A stretch of 64,000 nt of DNA from Glaciihabitans sp. (GTDB lineage: Bacteria > Actinomycetota > Actinomycetes > Actinomycetales > Microbacteriaceae), in contig JAODMY010000021.1 of assembly GCA_025465535.1 (NCBI GenBank), positions 1-64,000 of the forward strand. The letters run 5' to 3'. Made by a program: the position numbers and the translations under genes. The stretch's first letter is position 1. Every line of letters begins with the position of its first letter. The notes under the pieces are model-generated. The model saw only the letters and a list, made by a program, of their open reading frames with translations, did no database searches and was not told the origin of the DNA. Below, one piece after another: positions 8,964 through 17,388 of the stretch.

Positions 8964-9758
8964 CTAAGCAGTTTCTCGCCCTGTGAACCCGAGCTGACGC
9001 GAAACGGCCGCTGCGGTTGCGCGCATCGACTGTGCCATGACATCCAATCGGGGCCCGTGCAGGGTCTCAAGCGCGGCGACTATTGCGACCGTCGCGACGA
9101 TCGAGCCGGTACTTCCAAACACGGCGGCCGCGATCGCTCCGACGCCCGGAACAACGGTGCCGCTGAAGGAGTATCCGCGCTTCCTGGTCTCGTTGATACC
9201 CGCCAGCACCGAGTCGCGCTTGCGGTCGTCTGTACGCAGTGCCCGAGCCGTTGTGGCCTCATCGTCGAGGTAGGTGAGGAAGCAGATCCCCTGGGCGGAG
9301 TCGACGAGAAGCGCGGAGCCGATGCGAACGGTCATGTTGACCGGCCTGCCGGGCGGCTCTTTACAGAGCAGCGCAATCGCGTTCGAGCCCGTCCAGATGC
9401 CGAGCACAGCCGTCTCACCGCTCGCCTCTGCCAGCTGGGAAAGAAACGGTTCGGCGGTCTCGATCAGACGTGTGCTCGAGAGCATGGTCGCACCGAGGCC
9501 AACGAGGAGCGGACCCAGGCGATACGAGCCGTCACCCACCTGATGGAGGAATCCCTCCGCCGCCATCGACTGAAGGTAGCGATGAGCCGAGGTGCGCCCG
9601 ATTCGCAACTCCTCGGCAACGTCGTTGATCCGCAGGTCTGCCTTTTCGGCATCGAACATCCGGAGGATGTGCGCGGTCCGAGCGACCACCTGCAACCTCT
9701 CCCCGTTCTCGGGGCGAAGTGCGGAGTCGGTCATGAGGCTCAGCCTACTTGTCGTCAT
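8964..9758 (-). CDS. IclR-family transcriptional regulator
   Basis: Regulator of 264 aa. The winged helix at residues 20-90 contains INDVAEELRIGRTSAHRYLQSM, and the C-terminal GAF-like effector domain has GIWTGSNAIALLCKEPPG and KRGYSFSGTVVPGVGAIAAAVF. The ATG at 9758 has AAAGGAGG 5 nt upstream, but this signal is inside a hairpin that also overlaps the transporter stop codon (see 9757-9782). Last gene of the cupin-MHS symporter-IclR set and likely controller of that set and of the divergent hydrolase/aldolase genes. Confidence 0.9.
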   Translation of the reverse strand: MTTSRLSLMTDSALRPENGERLQVVARTAHILRMFDAEKADLRINDVAEELRIGRTSAHRYLQSMAAEGFLHQVGDGSYRLGPLLVGLGATMLSSTRLIETAEPFLSQLAEASGETAVLGIWTGSNAIALLCKEPPGRPVNMTVRIGSALLVDSAQGICFLTYLDDEATTARALRTDDRKRDSVLAGINETRKRGYSFSGTVVPGVGAIAAAVFGSTGSIVATVAIVAALETLHGPRLDVMAQSMRATAAAVSRQLGFTGRETA

Positions 9759-9782
9759 GCCGACCTCCTTTGAGGTCGGCAT
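9757..9782 (-). promoter_or_regulatory. Hairpin covering the iclR ribosome binding site
   Basis: Perfect 11-bp inverted repeat (ATGCCGACCTC and its complement, 4-nt loop). In the leftward mRNA the 3' arm contains the GAGG of the Shine-Dalgarno and runs into the AUG of the IclR gene, while the 5' arm begins within the stop codon of the MHS transporter. A ribosome finishing the transporter would open it, so it may make regulator synthesis depend on transporter translation. Confidence 0.6.
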
Positions 9783-11206
9783 CAGGACGACGAGGTGACT
9801 GTGGTTGGCCGTTCGGCCGAGTTCGTTCCGACCGACCTTCCGCCGATGATGTCATCGGCGTCTGCGCCAAGATCCACATCCTTCGTCTCCGGACTCCAGA
9901 GCCCGCCGATGATCAACAGAACCGCACCAATACCTAGCAGCACCGTCGGTGCGTAATTCATCGGCATGATCGCCGAAAGTCCCGCAGTGTAGAACGCGTA
10001 GAACGAGGGAATGATGAGCGCCAGCGAGTATCCGATGCCATATCCGGTTGCGCGAATCGAGATGGGGAAACGCTCCGCCATGTAGGCGCCGATGGCACCG
10101 AAGGCTGGCACGCCCAAAAGCGCGACCGTCGCGATCACAGCGGTGACTGCCCAGAACCCGGTAACCGTACCGGAGGCGAAGAGGAGGTAGAACGGAATTG
10201 CCACGAGGGATCCCACACCACACCAGGCGAAGAATGCTCGGCGCCCGATCCGCTGCGAAAGCATTCCGAACAGGGGATATGCCACGCACACGACCAGAAA
10301 CGCCAGGACTAGAGCGAGCGACGTGTCGACGGCGGACAGGCCCGATGTCGTCGCGATAGTCGATGGCAGGATGACGATCGACGCGTTGGATGAGAACCAC
10401 ACGCCCGTCATCAGGAGGAAGGCCTGCGCCAGCGAGACACGGTGCTTGCCCGTGAGCAGTTCTTTGATCGGGTTGGGCTTTTTCCGCCCGCCACCGACAA
10501 CGGTGATTGCCGCCGTCTTTTGCCACTCGGGCGACTCGTGAACCGTCCGTGAATAGTAAATGGCGAATGCAATGGAGATGATCGAGCCGAAGCCGAAAGC
10601 GATTCGCCACCCCCATTGCGAATACGCCGACAGTGGATCGCCCGCGGGGGCGAACTGCAGCACCAGGAGTGTCAGGAGCGAGATGACAACATACGCGGCG
10701 GGAAAGCCGAATGCGATGAGTCCTGCATTTCGACCACGGTGGGAGCGGGCGGAGTGTTCCATGGCGAGAGGCACCGCGCCGGTGTACTCACCGCCGAGGA
10801 ACACGCCATCGATGAAACGCAAGATAATCAACAGGACGACGGCGAAGACACCCAGCTGTTCATAGCCGGGCAGCAGCGCGATGATGCCAGTGCCGACTCC
10901 GGCTCCACCGACAGCGATGACCGTTGCCTTTTTCCGGCCGATGCGGTCGCCGAGACGACCGAAGATGATTGAACCGATCGGCCTGGCAATGAGTGTGGCC
11001 GCAAAGATCAGGCCGACGAGAATTGCCTTCGTGCCGGGGTCCATCGAATCAGGCATGAAATATGCCAGCGCGGGGGCCAGTGCTATTACCGGCAGGTAGA
11101 TGTCGAACATGTCGATGAAGAAGCCGAGACTCGCACCGAAGACCGAGCGGCGCTCCTCTTTCGACGCCTTTGTGTAGACGACGGCCGCCCCCGTTGAGGC
11201 GCTCAT
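9782..11206 (-). CDS. MFS metabolite:H+ symporter (MHS family)
   Basis: Membrane importer of 474 aa for an organic acid or related solute. TM1 has GFFIDMFDIYLPVIALAPALA, the cytoplasmic loop has the family motif GRLGDRIGRKKATV, and the TM4-5 region has RFIDGVFLGGEYTGAVPLAMEHS, typical for the aromatic-acid/dicarboxylate MHS group. Start ATG overlaps the cupin stop by 4 nt (ATGA), so translation is coupled. A carrier in this setting probably imports the substrate of the divergent DUF6282 hydrolase and aldolase. Confidence 0.88.
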   Translation of the reverse strand: MSASTGAAVVYTKASKEERRSVFGASLGFFIDMFDIYLPVIALAPALAYFMPDSMDPGTKAILVGLIFAATLIARPIGSIIFGRLGDRIGRKKATVIAVGGAGVGTGIIALLPGYEQLGVFAVVLLIILRFIDGVFLGGEYTGAVPLAMEHSARSHRGRNAGLIAFGFPAAYVVISLLTLLVLQFAPAGDPLSAYSQWGWRIAFGFGSIISIAFAIYYSRTVHESPEWQKTAAITVVGGGRKKPNPIKELLTGKHRVSLAQAFLLMTGVWFSSNASIVILPSTIATTSGLSAVDTSLALVLAFLVVCVAYPLFGMLSQRIGRRAFFAWCGVGSLVAIPFYLLFASGTVTGFWAVTAVIATVALLGVPAFGAIGAYMAERFPISIRATGYGIGYSLALIIPSFYAFYTAGLSAIMPMNYAPTVLLGIGAVLLIIGGLWSPETKDVDLGADADDIIGGRSVGTNSAERPTTVTSSS

Positions 11207-11616
11207 GATGCCACGCCGATCGTGAGCGCCTGCCCGCTGACCAGTTGCTCCACCCATGTCGTCAAGTGGGCGTAGTCGCTGCGCGGCGGAACGAAGATAT
11301 CGATGTTGATGCAGGGCCCGCTCGTCACCTCGATGAAGTGCTCGGCGCCGCGGGGGACGAGCATCACATCCCGTGGTTTCATCTTGTGCGGTTCGCCAGC
11401 GACAAAGTAGTCAGCCTCGCCCTCGAGGATGAAGACGAGCTGATCGAAGTCATCGTGCGAGTGCGGACGAACCTCGAGGCCCGACTCGACCGTGTTCCAG
11501 ACGATCATGACCTGGTCGGATGCGTACGCCTTGCGAGTAATGCCGCGCCTGGCGACCTCATCCGGAATGTCGTCGAAACTGACGACCCGTGCGTACAGCT
11601 GCTCGTTGAGCGCCAT
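11203..11616 (-). CDS. Cupin-domain protein
   Basis: Small single-domain cupin, 137 aa. Motif 1 is VRPHSHDDFDQLVFILEGEAD with two histidines and a glutamate-type spacing, and motif 2 is VPRGAEHF, giving a likely metal-binding beta-barrel. Function could be isomerase, dioxygenase or sugar-acid processing; the sequence does not decide. AAGGGAG precedes the ATG at 11616. First gene of the leftward operon and coupled to the MHS symporter. Confidence 0.85.
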   Translation of the reverse strand: MALNEQLYARVVSFDDIPDEVARRGITRKAYASDQVMIVWNTVESGLEVRPHSHDDFDQLVFILEGEADYFVAGEPHKMKPRDVMLVPRGAEHFIEVTSGPCINIDIFVPPRSDYAHLTTWVEQLVSGQALTIGVAS

Positions 11617-11635
11617 TGGATCTCCCTTGATCGAT

Positions 11636-11652
11636 GTTCCGCATAGCGGAAT
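11636..11652. promoter_or_regulatory. IclR-type operator palindrome
   Basis: GTTCCGC-ATA-GCGGAAT, a 7-3-7 inverted repeat (perfect in the inner 6 bp of each arm) in the 125-nt gap between the divergent cupin and DUF6282 genes. The half site GTTCCGC is shared with four boxes in the catabolic block at 19-26 kb. The IclR protein encoded at 8964-9758 is the obvious candidate binder. Confidence 0.7.
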
Positions 11653-11741
11653 GAGTTGTGCGCTATACAGGATGGAGCGTAGCATGACCGACACCATTCA
11701 CGTCAAGCCCGGCGACGACCGGGGCGAGAGGAGCGGCAAGG

Positions 11742-12671
11742 ATGCTGCAGCCCGACAATCATGAGACCGTGACCATCGACGACGCGGAGGTCGCCGACCT
11801 ACTGGTCGGAGCAGTCGACCTCCACGTTCACCCCAGCCCCTCCCCGTTTCCGCGCCGGCTGTCGATCGCCGAGGCGGCCTGGCAGGCGCATGAGGCCGGG
11901 TTCCGTGCCATCCTCACCAAGAGCCACCACCACTCGATGGTCACCGATATTCAGGCCACGTCGGAGTCGCTCGGCGGACTCCCGATTCCCGTGCATTCAG
12001 GGGTAGCGCTCAACAACTATGTGGGCGGGCTCAATCCGTATGCCGCGGAGCTCGCTCTCGCGCAGGGCGGAAAGATGGTGTGGTTCCCCACTATCTCAAG
12101 CCACGCACACATCCATGTGCACGAGGAGGAGGGCGAGAACCTCAAGTTCCCCACCAATAACCTGGGGCTCCGCCACACAACCGAAATCAGCATCCTCGAT
12201 GAGGAAGGAGCGCTCAAGCCCGAGGTGCTCGACATCCTCGAGGTCATCAAGACGCACGACGCGATCATGTCCTGCGGCCACCTCGACCCAGACCAGATCG
12301 ATGTCCTCGTCGCGCAAGCCTCACGCATGGGCGTCCAGCGCATCCTGGTGAATCACCCCAACTTCGTCATCCAGGCCGAGCCGGAACGGGTGAGGCGCTG
12401 GGTCGAGCTTGGTGCTCGAATCGAGCACTCGATTTGCCAGTACGACGACCGCTCTTCCTTCTACCAGTGGGGCCTCGACGTGCTTATGACTTACATCACC
12501 GCGGCGGGCATCGATAACACGCTGCTCGGCAGCGACCTCGGCCAGGCGAACAACCCCTATCCCATCGACGCCTACTCGCGGATCGTGCGCGGATTGCTCG
12601 ACGCCGGGCTCCCTAAGGCTGATGTGCGCAAGCTCATCAACGACAATCCGGCCGAACTGCTGGGCATCTGA
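11742..12671 (+). CDS. DUF6282-family metal-dependent hydrolase
   Basis: Amidohydrolase-like barrel protein, 309 aa, probably cytoplasmic. Metal-binding patterns: DLHVHPSPSPFP near residue 27, LTKSHHHSM near 60, VHSG near 85, HAHIH near 120, SCGHLDPDQ and LVNHP further on, and GSDLGQ near the C-terminus. These fit the DUF6282 group, whose substrate is not established. GAGAGGAG lies upstream of the ATG. Its stop overlaps the aldolase start by 1 nt (TGATG). Context suggests hydrolysis of a cyclic precursor whose product the aldolase cleaves. Confidence 0.82.
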   Translation: MLQPDNHETVTIDDAEVADLLVGAVDLHVHPSPSPFPRRLSIAEAAWQAHEAGFRAILTKSHHHSMVTDIQATSESLGGLPIPVHSGVALNNYVGGLNPYAAELALAQGGKMVWFPTISSHAHIHVHEEEGENLKFPTNNLGLRHTTEISILDEEGALKPEVLDILEVIKTHDAIMSCGHLDPDQIDVLVAQASRMGVQRILVNHPNFVIQAEPERVRRWVELGARIEHSICQYDDRSSFYQWGLDVLMTYITAAGIDNTLLGSDLGQANNPYPIDAYSRIVRGLLDAGLPKADVRKLINDNPAELLGI

Positions 12672-13408
12672 TGAGCCTCCGCGCCCTCATGGCCGAGCGT
12701 GCCGTCACTGGCACATTTCTCAAGATCCCCCGCTTCGAAGTGGTGGACATGTTGGCCCTCAGCGGCTTCGACTTCGTGGTGTGCGACTACGAGCATGCGC
12801 AGATGTCGGTGCACGACGCGTGTGACATCGTGCGGGCCGGAATTAGTCGCGGTATGCCGGTGCTGGTGCGCACGCCGACACTCGACCGCGGCGAGATAAA
12901 CAGGCTTCTGGAGGCCGGTGCGTCCGGAATCCAATTGGCTCGCGGCTCGGGAGATGCGGCCATCGAACTGCGTCAACTCATCTCTTATCCGCCCATCGGA
13001 ACCCGCTCCGTTTCGATGGCGCAAGCCGCGGCAGGCTACGGCGTCGGGGTGACGTTGACCGCGCACCTTGAGAGATCGAACTCGGAGGTGTTGGCGGTCG
13101 GACAGTACGAAACTGCCGACTTCGCTGACAACATCGAGGCGGCCATGGCTTCGCTCGACGTGGCCTTCATCGGGCCCGTCGACCTGTCAGTCGATCTGGG
13201 CACCCCGGGCGATTCCGGTTCCGAGCCGATGCTGCAGGCTGTCGCCGCAATCGAGGCTGCCGCCGGACGACACGATGTGCCGATGGGCATTTTCGCCGGT
13301 TCCGCGGAGAGCGCCGAGACTGCTCGAGCGAAGGGATACCGCTACATCGTCGTCGGCTCAGACCTGACTATGCTCTCTGCGGGTGCGGCAGCCCTGCTCG
13401 GGAGATAA
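12671..13408 (+). CDS. HpcH/HpaI-family aldolase
   Basis: Class II (metal-dependent) aldolase, 245 aa, of the 4-hydroxy-2-oxoheptanedioate/2-oxo-3-deoxysugar-acid type, releasing pyruvate or glyoxylate. Motifs: GFDFVVCDYEHAQMS with the conserved acid-His pair, VLVRTP, EAGASGIQLA, and AFIGPVDLSVDLGTPG with the metal-site region. Start overlaps the DUF6282 stop. Together they form a two-gene rightward operon facing the cupin/MHS/IclR set. Confidence 0.88.
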   Translation: MSLRALMAERAVTGTFLKIPRFEVVDMLALSGFDFVVCDYEHAQMSVHDACDIVRAGISRGMPVLVRTPTLDRGEINRLLEAGASGIQLARGSGDAAIELRQLISYPPIGTRSVSMAQAAAGYGVGVTLTAHLERSNSEVLAVGQYETADFADNIEAAMASLDVAFIGPVDLSVDLGTPGDSGSEPMLQAVAAIEAAAGRHDVPMGIFAGSAESAETARAKGYRYIVVGSDLTMLSAGAAALLGR

Positions 13409-13957
13409 TCGCCGGGTGACGCCTTGGTTGCTTCACGAAAATTCGGACCTGTCGCGTCCTGATCCCGCGTTACAGCAATCGATCGCGAACTGCCGGTCCA
13501 CTTCTACTCGCCTAACTCGATCTCACGCACTGCGAACCCGTTCGTCGATGACCGTCGGGGTGATCATCCCGGACCCCAGCGGTTTGTCGAGTTGGTCATT
13601 GAGCCTCCACTGTCGCGTTCATTAGCAGCGACGACGACTGCTGCTGCGCTGGCATCGGCAACCATTGACAGGAAATAAATGAAGTGACAAAGTAGCGCAA
13701 ACGATTGCAGTAATTCAATGACGAATGGACGGCAGAAGTGGCAGCGACGCTCCCGATAGTTGCAAAGCGCCGGCCCTTTGTCGCCGAAGCACTATCGGGC
13801 GGCGAACCGAAGCAGGTTGAACTTGCCCGCTCGCTCATGCTCGAGCCCGTTCCTCTTGGAGTCAGTCAGATGAACGGGAACAACCGCATGGGCGATCGAA
13901 GAGGCGGTCGGCACCGCGTTCGGTTCGTGGGTGCACTTAGCGAGGGAAGAGAAATGC
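13409..13957. other. Decayed intergenic stretch
   Basis: About 550 bp without a convincing intact gene between the aldolase and the CrtI-like oxidoreductase. One stop-bounded frame at about 13465-13678 ends in a protein-like tail (HFYSPN, PFVDDRRGD, PPLSRSLAAT) that I cannot assign. A second piece at 13738-13863 is an ABC ATPase remnant. It looks like the scarred edge between two blocks. Confidence 0.6.
13738..13863 (+). pseudogene. Remnant of a LivG/LivF-type ABC ATPase
   Basis: The translation contains EALSGGEPKQVELARSLMLE followed by P, the ABC signature plus the helix before Walker B as seen in branched-chain amino acid ATPases (LSGGQQ..LARALMLEP). Walker A and the Walker B LLLDEP are missing: the frame turns to unrelated sequence right after MLEP. 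No start signal fits, so this is a fragment of a former transporter gene. Confidence 0.6.
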
Positions 13958-15502
13958 ATGTCCGAAATTGATGGCGCGGAAAGCGACATTGTTGTTATTG
14001 GCGGGGGGCACAACGCCCTGGTATGTGCCGCATACCTGGCCGAAGCTGGCCTCAGCGTCACTGTGCTTGAGGGGCGCGAAATCCTCGGTGGGAATACGGT
14101 AACTGAAGAGCTCACGCTTCCGGGTTGGCTGCATGATTCGTGCTCCAGTGCCCACGTGGTCATTCAATCGAACCCACTGATTCGCAATGACGAGCTCGGA
14201 TTGATTTCGCGATACGGGCTCAAATACATCGTGACGGATCCCGCAACGGTAATTCCCCTCGATGGGGGAGAGGCCATCGTCATCCACTCGGATTTTGAAG
14301 CTACTTTTAGCGAGTTCGCTCGGTGGTCCGTGCGCGACGCAGATGCTTTGCGTTCCATGTTGCAGGATTGGAATTCGGGACTGAGGCGCGCCCATGCCTT
14401 CTTTTCGGCAGGCCTCGACCTTCCAGACGATCCGGTGTCTGTTCGGTACGAAAGCATGAGACGTGGGACGGCTTGGGACTTCATTATGGAGACCTTTGAA
14501 CACCCCGTTGTGCGCCAGGCGATGATATGGATGGCCTTCGCGACTTTGCAATCGCCATTGCAAGCTGGCACTGGTGCATTGCCCGCAGCGATGATGGCTG
14601 GACGAATTGAGTTCGGGTGGACGACCCCCGTCGGCGGTTCGGGCGCTCTGCCAAAAGCATTAGCGGCCCATATAGAGGACCACGGTGGGAGGATTTTCAC
14701 CAATGCCTGGGTCGATTCGCTGGTCGTTGAAAACGGAAAGTGCGTGGGTGCACGAACGAAAGACGGCCGTACCTTCCGAGCGCGGCGGGCAGTCGCTGCC
14801 TCGAGCCATTTGACCGAGTTGCCCAAACTGCTCGGATTCTCGTCTCCAATGGTTGATGACGCGGCCTCTCGCTGGCGCCCGGGATTGTCGGCGTTTGCCG
14901 TCCACTTCGCGCTCCGTGCAGACGTCCGGTACAGGACACCACTTGGCCCAGTAACCGCAGTTGCTGGGGGGCTCGGAACTCCGGATGGGTTGCGGCGCCA
15001 AGTAGCGGCGGTGCAATCGGGCCACCTTGAATTGGCCTCGCCGTGGCTGCTGATGGTTTCATCAACAGTGGTCGATCCCGAAAGGGCTCCCGGTGGCATT
15101 TTCAAATTTCTCACCGTCGCGCCCGAGCTCCTGGACGGTTCACAGTGGAGCCAAATTGAGGCTGAGAAATATGCGAACCGTTTGCTTGAAATCGCACGGG
15201 AGCACGTCGAGGGCTTGGATCCGGAAGACATTCTCGCAATGAGGGTGGAATCGCCTGCAACGCTTGCGGCGCACAATCTCTCCAATCTTGGAGGATCGTG
15301 CCATGGTGGGGAGTTCGAGCTCGACGACGGCACCGTCACCCGTGGGTGGAGTGAATACCGGACCGATGTGCAGGGCTTGTACCTGACCGGCTCTACCTCT
15401 CATCCCGGAGGGTCGGTGACTGGTCGCCCTGGGCGCAACACAGCGCGGACAATTCTCGACGATCTCGACATCGGCTCAGCGACTGTCATGTCGATGCCCT
15501 GA
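13958..15502 (+). CDS. Phytoene desaturase-like NAD(P)/FAD-dependent oxidoreductase
   Basis: CrtI/amine-oxidase-like flavoprotein, 514 aa. The N-terminal dinucleotide fold reads VVIGGGHNALVCAAYLAEAG, then LEGREILGGNTVTEE; the substrate-side signature TPVGGSGALPKALAAHI is mid-chain; the C-terminal FAD motif is LYLTGSTSHPGGSVTG. Such proteins oxidise, desaturate or isomerise hydrophobic substrates; the real one is unknown, and no carotenoid genes are nearby. The ATG at 13958 has GAGGGAAGAGAA upstream; a GTG at 13931 is an alternative. Convergent with the flavin monooxygenase. Confidence 0.83.
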   Translation: MSEIDGAESDIVVIGGGHNALVCAAYLAEAGLSVTVLEGREILGGNTVTEELTLPGWLHDSCSSAHVVIQSNPLIRNDELGLISRYGLKYIVTDPATVIPLDGGEAIVIHSDFEATFSEFARWSVRDADALRSMLQDWNSGLRRAHAFFSAGLDLPDDPVSVRYESMRRGTAWDFIMETFEHPVVRQAMIWMAFATLQSPLQAGTGALPAAMMAGRIEFGWTTPVGGSGALPKALAAHIEDHGGRIFTNAWVDSLVVENGKCVGARTKDGRTFRARRAVAASSHLTELPKLLGFSSPMVDDAASRWRPGLSAFAVHFALRADVRYRTPLGPVTAVAGGLGTPDGLRRQVAAVQSGHLELASPWLLMVSSTVVDPERAPGGIFKFLTVAPELLDGSQWSQIEAEKYANRLLEIAREHVEGLDPEDILAMRVESPATLAAHNLSNLGGSCHGGEFELDDGTVTRGWSEYRTDVQGLYLTGSTSHPGGSVTGRPGRNTARTILDDLDIGSATVMSMP

Positions 15503-15592
15503 ATCACCTCCCCGCCTACCGCAGAGGGGCCGAGAGCCGAGATCCGAGAGTGAGTGATTACGATGCGACGCCGGATCGGGCAGGTAAGCCGC

Positions 15593-16798
15593 TCAACCGG
15601 TCGCCGACAATCGGGGAAGACGATCGATTCGTGCGACAGTTTCCCGGACGGCGGTCCGTCCGTCCCGGTTTGCGCCGATAGTTGACTGTGATGGCCCGAA
15701 TCCGACCAGGTGCATCCGCGGCTCTTTGGCAACTTCGGTACCGTGCATCGTGATGCCTCCGAGCTCGTTGCGGAGTTCCAGCGGGTCAAGGTGCGCGAGA
15801 GCGGCTTTGAAGCCGGTTGCCCAGAGGATGACGTCCACGGATGTGAAGGAGCCGTCGGCTTCGCGAACACCGTGCGGTTCAATGCGAGTGAACATCGGTC
15901 GACGCACCAGGACCCCGCGCTCCTTTGCCGCCAAGGTATAGGTAGTCCAGGGGAGCCCGGTGTATGAGACAACACTGCCGGACGGGCGTCCAGCTAGAAC
16001 GTCTGCGGCGACTTTCTCCACCACGGCTTTGCCCAGGGTCTCGGGCAGGAAATCCTCCGTTATGAAGACCGGGTCTCGACGCGTGTACCAATAGGTAGTC
16101 GCAAACCGCGAGATCTCTTCAAGCTGCTGCACGGCCGAGATGCCTCCGCCGACCACTGCAACGCGCAAGCCTCGGAACTCGTCGGCGCTTACATACTGCT
16201 GGGTGTGTAGCTGTTTGCCCAGAAATGAATCAGCACCGGGGTACTTCGGAAGGACCGGATTGGTCCAGGTGCCCGTGGCGTTGATGACCACGCGGGTAAG
16301 CCACTGGCCGTGGTCGGTTTCCACGAGCAGGTCGCCATCAGGGTCATCATCCACGCGTCGAACCGCACTCACGTGTACGGGCCGCTCGATAGGGAACTGG
16401 AATTTCTTCTCGAACGCGGCGAAGTAGTTCGGAACCGCTTCGCGACTGGGTTCCCGTTCGTCGATCGGTGGTTTCGGGTAGCCCGGCAGATCAAAAATGC
16501 CGTTCACAGTCGCCATTCGAAGAGACTCCCACCGGTGCTGCCACGCACCGCCAGAGTTTTTCTCCCCGTCAAGCACGACAAAGGTGCGCTGTCCCCACGG
16601 CTCGGCTTCCGCCGACACGTAGCCCTGTCGCGCGAGATGGTACGCAGCGGACAGTCCTGCCTGTCCAGCACCGATAACAATGACGGTCGCGCGCTTCACT
16701 TCCGGATCCACGGTGGAGTTAACGTGGATCCGAGTGATTTCTTCCAGTGCTTTCTGAACTGTCCTGGATCCAGGAACATGCCCCTGCGCGTCGACCAC
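15593..16798 (-). CDS. Flavin-containing monooxygenase-like FAD/NAD(P) oxidoreductase
   Basis: 401 aa with two dinucleotide folds: FAD site VIVIGAGQAGLSAAYHLARQG near residue 40 and NADPH site VAVVGGGISAVQQLEEIS near 210. Between them are INATGTWTNPVLPKYPG and, near the end, VILWATGFKAAL, both typical of FMO/Baeyer-Villiger and TrkA-like monooxygenases. The full BVMO fingerprint is not seen. The start is uncertain: the GTG at 16798 has no clear ribosome site, and the fold only begins 35 residues later, so an internal GTG is possible. Same strand as, and downstream of, the HxlR regulator. Confidence 0.8.
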   Translation of the reverse strand: MVDAQGHVPGSRTVQKALEEITRIHVNSTVDPEVKRATVIVIGAGQAGLSAAYHLARQGYVSAEAEPWGQRTFVVLDGEKNSGGAWQHRWESLRMATVNGIFDLPGYPKPPIDEREPSREAVPNYFAAFEKKFQFPIERPVHVSAVRRVDDDPDGDLLVETDHGQWLTRVVINATGTWTNPVLPKYPGADSFLGKQLHTQQYVSADEFRGLRVAVVGGGISAVQQLEEISRFATTYWYTRRDPVFITEDFLPETLGKAVVEKVAADVLAGRPSGSVVSYTGLPWTTYTLAAKERGVLVRRPMFTRIEPHGVREADGSFTSVDVILWATGFKAALAHLDPLELRNELGGITMHGTEVAKEPRMHLVGFGPSQSTIGANRDGRTAVRETVARIDRLPRLSATG

Positions 16799-16864
16799 AA
16801 TAAGGAACCCGAGCCCACAGCGCCGCCGTGATGTCGAGGTCCCGGGTGACTGGACCTCCCTGAC

Positions 16865-17284
16865 TTATGCGCTGGCTGCATCCTCAGCGCGGGTGTTGCT
16901 GTCATAGCGTTGCCGGGAGGCAAGCACCGAGGCCATGCCCGCCTCAACCTGTGCGATCAGGTCGAGCAGTTTCGTCGACACGACCTGGCCTTCGGGAGTC
17001 AACGTGTACTCGACCCGCAGCGGAAAGACGCTGAGCTGATGCCGGCAGATAAACCCGTCGCGTTCCAGCGCCTGCAGCGTCTGCGCCAAGACTTTTTGGC
17101 TGACGCCGTCGACTCGGCGACGAAGATCGTTGAATCGGACGGGGCCGTCCTCGAGCGCGGCGAGCACGAGACTGCCCCACCTGCCAGTGACGTGTTCGAG
17201 CACGGGTCGCGATGGGCACGACCGTGAAAAAACGTCGTAAGGTGCGACATCCGCAGTACGTTCCGATTCGCTATTCGCTGCCAT
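16865..17284 (-). CDS. HxlR-family transcriptional regulator
   Basis: Winged-helix regulator, 139 aa. Core: LEHVTGRWGSLVLAALEDG, FNDLRRRVDGVSQKVLAQTL and VEYTLTPEGQ. A cysteine near residue 23 (SCPSRPVLEHV) stands where HxlR/YodB/QorR proteins sense electrophiles or quinones. It is divergent from the SnoaL-like gene with an inverted repeat between them, and directly upstream of the flavin monooxygenase on the same strand; both are plausible targets. Confidence 0.88.
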   Translation of the reverse strand: MAANSESERTADVAPYDVFSRSCPSRPVLEHVTGRWGSLVLAALEDGPVRFNDLRRRVDGVSQKVLAQTLQALERDGFICRHQLSVFPLRVEYTLTPEGQVVSTKLLDLIAQVEAGMASVLASRQRYDSNTRAEDAASA

Positions 17285-17304
17285 ACAGTCATGATACTCC
17301 CTGC

Positions 17305-17331
17305 ATACCGGTTACTGGGTGAGTGCGGTAT
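17305..17331. promoter_or_regulatory. Candidate HxlR operator
   Basis: Inverted repeat ATACCG ... CGGTAT (15-bp spacer) in the 104-nt gap between divergent hxlR-type and SnoaL-like genes. Short arms, so only position and symmetry support it. Confidence 0.4.
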
Positions 17332-17388
17332 TGAAAAGAAACTATAAGCTGGGACTCCAGAGTCACCTACCGAAATAAGGAGCCTGCC

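Noticed and set aside
13750-13800. CCCGATAGT / ACTATCGGG inverted pair
   Set aside because: Falls inside the decayed ABC fragment with a long spacer; most likely chance.
14164-15339. 391-codon frame on the minus strand
   Set aside because: Antisense of the CrtI-like oxidoreductase; Ser/Pro/Arg-rich with no domain.
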